Positions 37,773 to 44,993 of a stretch of DNA of 64,000 nt are shown piece by piece (the stretch's first letter is position 1; each line of letters starts with the position of its first letter). The translations under genes were made by a program, and so were the position numbers. A model generated the notes under the pieces. That model was given only the letters and a program-made list of their open reading frames with translations, had not been told where the DNA came from and ran no database searches. This DNA comes from Streptomyces sp. V3I8. GTDB taxonomy: Bacteria > Actinomycetota > Actinomycetes > Streptomycetales > Streptomycetaceae. The stretch spans positions 8,308,001 to 8,372,000 of the forward strand of contig NZ_JAUSZL010000002.1 in the NCBI RefSeq assembly GCF_030817535.1. The letters run 5' to 3'.

Positions 37773-38255
37773 CTAGAAGGCGCTGACGTTGGCCGTCAGC
37801 AGGCGGAGCAACTGCTTGGCCATGGCGTCCTGTTCGGGGGTCAGTCCCATGGCGTCGCCCATGGCGAGGGGGACCGCGTCCGCCCGCTCCTGGAGGCGCA
37901 CCCCGGCGTCGGTGAGCCGCAGGGCGACGGACCGCTCGTCGTCCGTCCGGCGCTCGCGCCGCAGCAGGCCGTTCGCCTCCAGGCGCTTGAGGAGCGGGGA
38001 GAGGGTGCTGGACTCCAGCTGGAGGGCGGTGCCCAGGTCGCGTACGGAGATCGAGTCCTGTTCCCACAGCACCAGCATCACCAGGTACTGGGGGTAGGTC
38101 AGGCCCAGCTCGTCCAGCAGGGGGCGGTAGCGGGCGGTGACCGCCCGCGAGGCCGCGTAGAGGGCGAAGCAGAGCTGGTCGTCCAGCAGCAGTGAACCCG
38201 TCCGCGCCGGCGGGGGCGGCCCCTCCGGTGTCGATCCGGCTCCGGCAGTGCTCAC
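37773..38255 (-). CDS. MarR-family regulator, OhrR-like
   Basis: A 160-aa MarR winged-helix protein. The segment LLLDDQLCFALYAASRAV places a cysteine where OhrR proteins carry the peroxide-sensing Cys, and the wing region reads ERRTDDERSVALRLTDAG. The GTG at 38255 has AAGGAGG 6 bases upstream. It is divergent from an HSL-type hydrolase rather than from an ohr peroxiredoxin, so organic-hydroperoxide sensing is plausible by homology but not supported by the neighbour. Confidence 0.88.
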   Translation of the reverse strand: MSTAGAGSTPEGPPPPARTGSLLLDDQLCFALYAASRAVTARYRPLLDELGLTYPQYLVMLVLWEQDSISVRDLGTALQLESSTLSPLLKRLEANGLLRRERRTDDERSVALRLTDAGVRLQERADAVPLAMGDAMGLTPEQDAMAKQLLRLLTANVSAF

Positions 38256-38376
38256 GGCCTACCTCCTTGTGTCCGTGCGCCGAGTCCGTGTGCCCGCCCG
38301 CGCCTGTTGCGTACCGCGTACTCCCGCTCGGTGATCTCCACCCTATCGTCGAGTCCCCCCGATCGTATCGTGCCCT

Positions 38377-38399
38377 AATAGGTTGCGCGCGACTTAATC
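38377..38399. promoter_or_regulatory. Candidate MarR operator between divergent genes
   Basis: AATAGGTTGCG/CGCGACTTAAT is an imperfect palindrome centred on GCGCGC (about 8 of 11 positions symmetric). It lies in the 230-base gap between the MarR gene and the hydrolase and could control both. Confidence 0.5.
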
Positions 38400-38485
38400 G
38401 CGAGCTACTGTCACGGTTGTGCCGCCACTCCCGGCGAGGTCCGCCGACGGAGCGTCCCCACGGCACCAGATCCGAGGAGTCCGTC

Positions 38486-39454
38486 ATGACCGACACGACC
38501 GGCAGCCGTCCCGTCCTGGAGCCCGCCGCGGCGGCTTTCGCCGAAGCGACCGCGAATCCGCCCTACCTCTTCGATCTCGCCCCCGCCGAGGGCCGCAAGG
38601 CCGTCGACGAGGTGCAGTCGGGCGACATCGCCAAGCCGGCCGTCGACGAGGAGTGGATCACCGTCCCCGGCGGCCCCACCGGTGAGGTCCGTACGCGGAT
38701 CGTCCGCCCCGCCGGAGCCACCGGCACCCTCCCCGTGATCATCTACATCCACGGCGCCGGCTGGGTCTTCGGCAACGCGCACACCCACGATCGCCTGGTG
38801 CGCGAGCTCGCCGTCGGCACCGGCGCGGCGGTCGTCTTCCCCGAGTACGACCTCTCGCCCGAGGCCCGCTACCCGGTGGCCATCGAGCAGAACTACACCG
38901 TCGCCCGGTGGGTCGTCACCGCCGGCGCCGACCACGGGCTCGACGCCTCCCGCATCGCGGTGGCGGGCGACTCGGTCGGCGGCAACATGACCGCGGCCCT
39001 GACCCTGATGGCCAAGGAGCGCGGTGACGTGGCGCTCGTCCAGCAGGTGCTGTTCTACCCGGTCACCGACGCCTCCTTCGACACCGGCTCCTACCACCAG
39101 TTCGCCGAGGGCTACTTCCTGCGCCGCGACGGCATGCAGTGGTTCTGGGACCAGTACACGACCGACGAGAAGCAGCGCGCCGAGATCACCGCCTCCCCGC
39201 TGCGCGCCACCACCGAGCAGCTCACCGGCCTGCCCCCGGCCCTGGTCGTCACCGGTGAGGCCGACGTCCTGCGCGACGAGGGCGAGGCGTACGCCAACAA
39301 GCTCCGCGAAGCCGGCGTCCCCGTCACCGCCGTCCGCTACCAGGGCGTCATCCACGACTTCGTGATGCTCAACGCGCTGCGCGAGACCCACGCCGCCGAA
39401 GCCGCCATCGCCCAGGCGATCGCCGTGCTGAAGAGCGCCCTGGCCACCGGCTGA
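38486..39454 (+). CDS. Alpha/beta hydrolase, hormone-sensitive-lipase (HSL) family
   Basis: A 322-aa esterase. The HSL oxyanion motif appears as YIHGAGWVFG, the nucleophile elbow as GDSVGG, the acid as Asp in GEADVLRDE and the His in GVIHDFVM. Short acyl esters are the usual substrates of this family. GAGGAG lies 6 bases before the ATG. It is divergent from the OhrR-like MarR gene, which probably regulates it, and followed by a very strong terminator. Confidence 0.92.
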   Translation: MTDTTGSRPVLEPAAAAFAEATANPPYLFDLAPAEGRKAVDEVQSGDIAKPAVDEEWITVPGGPTGEVRTRIVRPAGATGTLPVIIYIHGAGWVFGNAHTHDRLVRELAVGTGAAVVFPEYDLSPEARYPVAIEQNYTVARWVVTAGADHGLDASRIAVAGDSVGGNMTAALTLMAKERGDVALVQQVLFYPVTDASFDTGSYHQFAEGYFLRRDGMQWFWDQYTTDEKQRAEITASPLRATTEQLTGLPPALVVTGEADVLRDEGEAYANKLREAGVPVTAVRYQGVIHDFVMLNALRETHAAEAAIAQAIAVLKSALATG

Positions 39455-39471
39455 CCCCCGAACCACCGGCG

Positions 39472-39528
39472 ACGGCCCGGCCCGCCCCCTCCCGTACCAC
39501 GCACGCGGGAGGGGGCGGGCCGGGCCGT
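39472..39528 (+). terminator. Terminator with 23-bp perfect stem
   Basis: The arms 39472-39494 and 39506-39528 are exactly complementary around an 11-base loop, 18 bases after the hydrolase stop. The following bases to 39763 hold no gene that I can support. Confidence 0.9.
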
Positions 39529-39763
39529 TCGTGGCTTCCGGACCCCGGCGGGCACTTATTGGAACCGATCAGTCCGTGTACGGTCCGGTTCTTCGGGTAG
39601 GGCCGACGTACACGACAACCGTCCAGGCCGGAGCCGACCGAAAGAGAAGTGCGTGTGAACACCCCCGTGCCGGACCGCGGCCCAACCCGGCGGGGCGCCT
39701 TCCCCCGTCGTCCCCGCAGGGCGCCGAACCGTCCCCGCACGGCTCGCGGACGCTGACCGCGCC

Positions 39764-40240
39764 ATGGATCGAGAACAGGCACCCGCTCCCGTGCCGGACA
39801 CGTTCGCCGCACAGGTCCTCGACGCGGTGGAGAGCCTGGTGGCACTGTGGTCCGCGGCGGCCGAGGACGGCACCCCGCGCATGTCCACGCGGCAGCTGCT
39901 GGCGCTGCAGACCGTTCACCGGCTGCCCGAGCTCAACCTCACCGCCTTCGCCGAACACCTGGGCGTGGCGCTGCCCACCGCGAGCCGTCTGTGCGACCGG
40001 CTCGAAGCCGTGGGGCTGCTGCAGCGGACCGTCCAGCCGCACAACCGCCGTGAGGTCCAGCTGCTGGTCACCTCGCGGGGGCGCCGGCTCCTGGCGGACG
40101 TCACCGAGCGCCGGACACTGCGCCTGAGCGGCGTGTTCGACGCGATGGCCCAGAGCGAGCGCGACTCCCTGCGGCACGGACTGCACGCCTTCCACCGGGC
40201 CCGTGCCCTCGCCCGGCCGCAGCCGCCCGCGAACGGCTAG
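39764..40240 (+). CDS. MarR-family regulator, paralogue A
   Basis: A 158-aa winged-helix protein: LTAFAEHLGVALPTASRLCDRLEAVGLL is the HTH and the RREVQLLVTSRGRRLL segment is the wing. It is closely related to the regulator at 43719-44198, which shares the ASRLCDRL recognition helix. The ribosome site before the ATG is weak. It converges on a SpoIIE-type phosphatase gene 38 bases away. Pairing of this MarR type with PP2C/STAS genes recurs in this window and suggests a role in stress signalling (inference). Confidence 0.85.
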   Translation: MDREQAPAPVPDTFAAQVLDAVESLVALWSAAAEDGTPRMSTRQLLALQTVHRLPELNLTAFAEHLGVALPTASRLCDRLEAVGLLQRTVQPHNRREVQLLVTSRGRRLLADVTERRTLRLSGVFDAMAQSERDSLRHGLHAFHRARALARPQPPANG

Positions 40241-40278
40241 GGCGCCGGACCGGGAGGACCGGGGGAGGGCTGTTACGG

Positions 40279-42036
40279 TCAGAAGGCCAGCTTGACGGGC
40301 GTGCGGGCCATCTCGGCCGCCCGGCTGTGCAGGTGGCAGAGCAGGAGGCACACGTCGTCGTCCCGCTCGGAGTCGCGCAGCAGCGGATTCAGGAGCAGGT
40401 CCGCCGAGCCGTCCAGGTCCGCGTCGAGGTCGGCGGACCGGAAGGTCCCGAGCGCCGCGGCGAGGCGCTCGATGCCGGGATCGATGCCCTGCGCCCGCCG
40501 CTCGACCAGCCCGTCCGTGTAGAGCGCCAGGGTCGATCCCGGCGCGAGGGTCACGGTGTGGTCCAGGATCTTCTGCTCCAGCGGGATGCCGAGCATCGCG
40601 CCGGGCTTGGCGTCGAGCGTGTGCACCTGCCCGTCGGGGGTGCGCAGCACGGGCGGCGGGTGGCCCGCGGCGGCCCAGGTGAGCGTCGGGTCGTCGGGGT
40701 GGAAGCGCGCGATGACGGCGGTGGCGTACAGGTCGGGCTGCAGGTGGTGCAGGAAGATGTGCAGCCGGGTGAGGAGCTGCCCCGGGGTGCCTCCGTCGAC
40801 GGCGTACGCGCGCAGCGCGGTGCGGAGCTGGCTCATCATGACGGCGGCGTGCAGCCCGTGGCCGGTCACGTCGCCGATGACGGTGATCAGGCTGCCGTCG
40901 GGCTGGCGGAAGGCGTCGTACCAGTCGCCGCCGATGTTCAGGCCGTGGGTGGCCGGCAGGTAGCGGGCGGCCAGGTGCAGTCCCGGGGTGGTGGGCAGGT
41001 CCGTGAGCAGGGCCCGCTGCAGGGTCTCGGCGATGTCGCGGTTGTGCTCGAAACGCCGGGCGTTGTCGATGGCGATGCCGGCCCGGCGGGTGAGTTCGAT
41101 CAGCATGACGGCGTCGTCGGCGTCCCACCGCGCATCGGGCGGCGAGAGGGTCAGGACCCCCAGCGGTTCCCGCCGCGTCCCCAGCGGGACGCACAGCAGG
41201 GGCCCGTCGGAGTGCGGGGTGGCGGGCGGCTGGTCGTCCACGCCGGGCAGCCCGCCCGGATGGTCGGCGGCGTACTGCGGGCGCCCGCTGCGGGCCGCGA
41301 CCACGGCGGCGGTCGGCCTCGGGACGTTCTGCTGTTCCTCGTCCCCGTCGTCGAAGAGCCACACGTCGACACCGCGGGCGTACTTCGGGACGAGGAGGTT
41401 CTCCAGGCGGCGGACGATCTCGTCGTGGTTGAGCGAGGCCGTCAGCACGGCGCTGGCGTCGGCCAGGAACGTCAGCCTGCGGCGCGCGGTCTCGGCCTCC
41501 GTGCGCGCCTTCCGCTCGGCGGCGAAGAGGTCGCGCTGGGCCTGGCCCGCCGCGTCCAGTTCGGCGTGCAGGGCCAGTACACCCTGGTTGGTCTGGTCGA
41601 GCTCCTCCCGGTGCGAGGTGACCAGGAGTTCCTGCTCACCCAGTTTCTCCAGCACCAGGACCGTGTCCTCGTCGGCGCCCAGCAGTCCCTCGGCCAGCGT
41701 CTGCGGATCGTCCGCCACGGGCCCGGGATCTGTCGCCTCCGCGCCCCGGGGGCAGGTGACGGCCGTCCGCCACGGCTCCCGCCCCTCGGGGTCCGCGTCG
41801 TCGCACGGGGTCACGACGGCCCGCAGCAGACCGTCCCCGGACGGTGCCGCGGCCGTCTCCAGGTCGAGCCGCCAGCTGCCGCCCTTGGTGAGGCACTGGC
41901 GCAGGTGCGCGCTGAGGGCGGCCGTCAGCCGGGTCCGCTCCAGGGCGGGCACCCCGTACGCGGCGGCCAGGCGGGCCGTGCCGATCCGGGCCCGCGCGGC
42001 GTCGGTGACGGTGGTGATGTGCCAGGTACGAGTCAT
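40279..42036 (-). CDS. GAF-domain SpoIIE-type PP2C phosphatase
   Basis: A 585-aa cytosolic protein. It has an N-terminal RsbW-like remnant or helical region (residues 1-110), a coiled coil (about 130-180), a GAF domain (about 190-345) and a SpoIIE/RsbU phosphatase domain (about 365-575). The metal-binding aspartates are present in IGGDWYDA and VIGDVTGHG, with YTDGLVE and the C-terminal DDDVCLL. Enzymes of this type dephosphorylate STAS anti-anti-sigma proteins, freeing a sigma factor. The partner could be the STAS protein at 44416-44796, but several phosphatases compete for that role. An operator-like palindrome lies about 290 bases upstream. Confidence 0.9.
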   Translation of the reverse strand: MTRTWHITTVTDAARARIGTARLAAAYGVPALERTRLTAALSAHLRQCLTKGGSWRLDLETAAAPSGDGLLRAVVTPCDDADPEGREPWRTAVTCPRGAEATDPGPVADDPQTLAEGLLGADEDTVLVLEKLGEQELLVTSHREELDQTNQGVLALHAELDAAGQAQRDLFAAERKARTEAETARRRLTFLADASAVLTASLNHDEIVRRLENLLVPKYARGVDVWLFDDGDEEQQNVPRPTAAVVAARSGRPQYAADHPGGLPGVDDQPPATPHSDGPLLCVPLGTRREPLGVLTLSPPDARWDADDAVMLIELTRRAGIAIDNARRFEHNRDIAETLQRALLTDLPTTPGLHLAARYLPATHGLNIGGDWYDAFRQPDGSLITVIGDVTGHGLHAAVMMSQLRTALRAYAVDGGTPGQLLTRLHIFLHHLQPDLYATAVIARFHPDDPTLTWAAAGHPPPVLRTPDGQVHTLDAKPGAMLGIPLEQKILDHTVTLAPGSTLALYTDGLVERRAQGIDPGIERLAAALGTFRSADLDADLDGSADLLLNPLLRDSERDDDVCLLLCHLHSRAAEMARTPVKLAF

Positions 42037-42401
42037 GGTGTGCAGTCCGACGGGACGGGGCCGGGTAGGGCGACGGCGCTGCCGTCCCGTACGGGCCGGG
42101 CGGATCGGTCCGTGCCACGCGTGCTCACGGCGGCGGGCGGGGCGTCCCGGCCGGGCAGGCCGCCGGGGTGCGGCACCGGCACACGCGCGCGCCCGGGTAC
42201 GTTCCGGACGTGCGCCGGCACATCCCCCGCTTCGTGCTCCGGCACCTGCATCTCCTCACGTACTGCTCATGTACTGCGCATCGTCCCGGCCTCGCCGAGG
42301 GCAACGGGGGACGAAGAAACCATTGCCGGACGGCAACTGTATCGGTGGTACCGGCCGGCACAACACCGCCTCCGGCGCCGGAGGCGCCGGGCGGCCGGCC
42401 G
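42037..42401. promoter_or_regulatory. Phosphatase upstream region with palindrome TTGCCG-GA-CGGCAA
   Basis: The 365-base gap contains a perfect 6-bp palindrome at 42323-42336 followed by CTGT. An almost identical 18-base sequence occurs at 44346-44363. It also contains an imperfect direct repeat (GTACTGCTCAT / GTACTGCGCAT, about 42258-42280). I see no gene here. Confidence 0.5.
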
Positions 42402-43574
42402 TCACGGCGCCGGACGTCCCCCGAACCAGTCGAGACAGGCGACCAGCGCGTCGTCGTCCGGGTCGGGGCCGCCGCGGTGTCCGGTCAGTTCCCGCAGGAC
42501 CGCCCCGGGGACCTCGGCCGCCGGCACCAGGCTGGTGGCCGTGACGGCGCGGGCCAGCGCGTGTTCGCCGTACTTCTCGCCGCCCGGCGCGGCCACCGCG
42601 TGCACCCCGTCGCTGACGAAGACGAGCCGGTCACCGGGCTCGACGGCGAACTCCTGGACGAAGTAGTCGGTCTCCTCGAACATGCCCAGCGGGAGCTGCT
42701 CCTCGAAGTCGACGGCCGTGACGGTCCTGTCGCGCAGGCGCAGCATCCGCGGCGAACCGGCGTCGACGACCTGCAGCCGGCCGGTGGACAGTTGCAGATC
42801 CAGCATCAGCACGGACAGATGGGCGTCACCGCGGTAGTGGGCGTACACCGCCTGGTCGGCCAGGGCCGCCTGGTCCGCGAGCGGCAGGCCCGCCCGGCGC
42901 GCGTTGCGCAGCGCGTTGACGCCCAGGCTGGTCAGCAGCGAGGCCTCGATGCCCTCGCCCATGCCGTTGGTGATGTAGAGCGCCAGGTGGTCGGCCGTGG
43001 CGGACCAGTCGAAGTTGTCGCCGAACACGGCGTAGGCGGGCTCCAGCTGGGCGCCGAGCGCGTACTCGGGGCGTGCGCAGGAGCGGGCCGGCAGCAGCTG
43101 CCACTGCATCTCCGCGGCGAGGGTGAGCCGGTCCTTGCGCCGGGCCTGCAGATACAGGTCGGTGTCCCGCTCGGCGACGATCACCTCGTGCCCCAGGACC
43201 TCCGCCACCTCGGCCAGCTCGGCCGTGCAGTCGGCGGCCGTGTCCGCCGAGGGCAGGGTGACGGACAGCACTCCCAGCCGGTCGCCGCGCACGGTGACCG
43301 GCAGATGGACCCGCACCGAACCACCGGGGCAGTTCTCGGGGACCGGTTCCTGGGAGACGAAGGCCCGTCCGGCCGGACCGGTGTGCACGGGCAGCGGGGC
43401 CAGGGTGTACGGCAGCGTGGACACGGGCTGCAGGAGGGTCAGTCCGTAGTCGGCCATGAAGAGTTCGACCTCTTCGGCCGCGTACCGGCCGCACAGCACC
43501 TCCCGGACGGCGTCCAGCAGTTGGTGCGGAGCAGCGGAGCGCAGCGCGCGCTCGGCTGCCACGAATCTGTTCAC
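42402..43574 (-). CDS. SpoIIE-type phosphatase-like protein with altered metal site
   Basis: A 390-aa protein with a GAF-like N-terminal half (residues 1-165) and a SpoIIE-fold C-terminal half. The first metal region is VFGDNFDW. The second, normally GDVMGHG, reads TNGMGEG: Asn replaces the metal-binding Asp. The later acidic residues (VSDGVHAV, DPDDDALVAC) are kept. It may belong to a streptomycete subfamily with this change, with reduced or altered activity. The GTG start at 43574 is the best available but has a poor ribosome site. It is divergent from MarR paralogue B. Confidence 0.78.
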   Translation of the reverse strand: MNRFVAAERALRSAAPHQLLDAVREVLCGRYAAEEVELFMADYGLTLLQPVSTLPYTLAPLPVHTGPAGRAFVSQEPVPENCPGGSVRVHLPVTVRGDRLGVLSVTLPSADTAADCTAELAEVAEVLGHEVIVAERDTDLYLQARRKDRLTLAAEMQWQLLPARSCARPEYALGAQLEPAYAVFGDNFDWSATADHLALYITNGMGEGIEASLLTSLGVNALRNARRAGLPLADQAALADQAVYAHYRGDAHLSVLMLDLQLSTGRLQVVDAGSPRMLRLRDRTVTAVDFEEQLPLGMFEETDYFVQEFAVEPGDRLVFVSDGVHAVAAPGGEKYGEHALARAVTATSLVPAAEVPGAVLRELTGHRGGPDPDDDALVACLDWFGGRPAP

Positions 43575-43718
43575 GATGTCGGATACGCCGTTCTCTGGGC
43601 GTCGGTGGCTGCAGGTCCGCGCCGGGTGCGCGGCGCCGGGGGTCTGTCCTGGTGGAGCGGGGCGGGCGGCCCGAACCGGTGGGCTGACAGCGCCGGGGAA
43701 GCCTGGGAGAGTGTCTGC

Positions 43719-44198
43719 GTGACTTCCCCCTCCCCGCGTCCGCAGCGCCGCGAAGTGGCGCGAGTGACCTCGGAGGCGGCGGAGCTGCTCGAGGTCCTGT
43801 GGGGGCGCGCCTCGACGGCGCCCGTCTCGGCGTCCCAGCTGCGGGTGCTGTTCATCCTCGAGCACAACGAAGGCATCAACCTGCGCACCCTCGCCGAGGC
43901 CCTGGGGTCCACGCCCCCGTCGGCCAGCAGGCTGTGCGACCGCCTGCAGGCCGTGGGGTTCGTCGAACGCAGGCCCGGGACGACGAGCCGCCGCGAACTG
44001 CGGCTGCACCTCAGCCGCCGCGGGCGTACGTTCCTGGACGACCTGCGCGCCCGCCGTGAGCGGGCGCTGCAGTCCGTGCTGGAGCAGATGCCCGCGGTCG
44101 GGCGCGCGCAGCTGCTGGAGGGCCTGGTGGCGTTCTGCGCCGCCGCGGCGGGGGAGATCCACGAGGACGGCACGGCCGCCGGCGCCAGGACCGCCTGA
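43719..44198 (+). CDS. MarR-family regulator, paralogue B
   Basis: A 159-aa protein: INLRTLAEALGSTPPSASRL is the HTH and RRELRLHLSRRGRTFL the wing. It is a clear relative of the regulator at 39764 (same ASRLCDRL helix and RRE wing). The GTG at 43719 is preceded by GGGAGA. It is divergent from the altered SpoIIE-type phosphatase gene and probably regulates it. Confidence 0.86.
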   Translation: MTSPSPRPQRREVARVTSEAAELLEVLWGRASTAPVSASQLRVLFILEHNEGINLRTLAEALGSTPPSASRLCDRLQAVGFVERRPGTTSRRELRLHLSRRGRTFLDDLRARRERALQSVLEQMPAVGRAQLLEGLVAFCAAAAGEIHEDGTAAGARTA

Positions 44199-44343
44199 TC
44201 CCCCTGCCGTCCGCCGGGGGACGGGTACACCCACGGGTGCCCGCGCCGGACGTGCTCGGCGCGAGAGCCCGTCCCTGTCCTTGTGTGCATACCGGAATCC
44301 TCCCGCGCCTCGGCGCTGCCCACTTTCTTGCTTCGGTCCACTG

Positions 44344-44363
44344 TTGTCAAACGGCAACTGTTG
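44344..44363. promoter_or_regulatory. Second copy of the TTG(C/T)C..ACGGCAACTGT element
   Basis: TTGTCAAACGGCAACTGT matches TTGCCGGACGGCAACTGT at 42323-42340 in 15 of 18 bases. It lies between the convergent ends of MarR paralogue B and the STAS gene, not in an obvious promoter, which leaves open an antisense or small transcript. Confidence 0.45.
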
Positions 44364-44415
44364 TATGTGTAAAAGATCCGCCGTCCCCCAGGGACGCGGA
44401 GCGTGCCGGGCGGGA

Positions 44416-44796
44416 TCAGGCGTGATCGCCCTGCTGCTTGTCCACGAGGGCGAGCGCGTCGTCGACGCCGTCCGACACCGGCACGGTGATGCTCACGCCC
44501 GTGAGGTCCAGGATCCGTCGCACGGCCGGCGTCGGCGAGATGATGTGCACGCTGCCGCCCAGCTCCCGGGTCTGCTGGTAGGCCCTGATGATGATGTTCA
44601 TGCCGGAGGAGTCCATGAAGGGGACGGCCGAGAGGTCCAGCAGGAAGTGCCGGCGGCCGTGCTGGAACTGGTTCGCCAGATGGTGCTGGAGCCCGGTCGC
44701 GGTGTCGATGTCCAGGTGTCCTTCGGCCGTGAGCAGGACGGTGTCCTCGCGAAGCAGGGCGACCTCGACGGACAACGGATTCTGGGCTATGGACAC
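44416..44796 (-). CDS. STAS-domain anti-anti-sigma factor (RsbV/SpoIIAA type)
   Basis: A 126-aa single STAS domain. The phosphorylation site is in PFMDSSGMNIII (first Ser of SSG by family analogy), after the strand/loop GHLDIDTATGL. Unphosphorylated it would bind an RsbW-like kinase and release a sigma factor; a SpoIIE-type phosphatase would restore it. The GTG at 44796 follows GGGAGG by 5 bases. It lies downstream of the ANTAR-PP2C gene on the same strand, 198 bases apart. It is the only STAS protein in an island with three RsbW-like proteins, so it may serve several of them. Confidence 0.93.
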   Translation of the reverse strand: MSIAQNPLSVEVALLREDTVLLTAEGHLDIDTATGLQHHLANQFQHGRRHFLLDLSAVPFMDSSGMNIIIRAYQQTRELGGSVHIISPTPAVRRILDLTGVSITVPVSDGVDDALALVDKQQGDHA

Positions 44797-44993
44797 GAGT
44801 ACCTCCCGCGGAGCAACAATGGTGGAGCCCGGATACCCCCTCGCGCCGATTCGATGCAGCCGAGATCGGCAGCACGACGTGATCAAGCTCTCCTCGCCGT
44901 GCCGACCCGGTTCGTGCCGTGCGCAGGACGGACCCCTGCCCGCGCGTCTACCCTCTCGTCACTCGCGTATGCGGACGTCTTTCCCGTACCGGA

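Noticed and set aside
42125..42361. 78-aa minus-strand open frame upstream of the PP2C gene
   Set aside because: Arg/Pro/Cys-rich without family likeness; it covers the palindrome and is probably non-coding.
44237..44425. 62-aa open frame over the TTGTC..GGCAA element
   Set aside because: Overlaps the end of the STAS gene, no ribosome site, odd composition; only the DNA element is reported.
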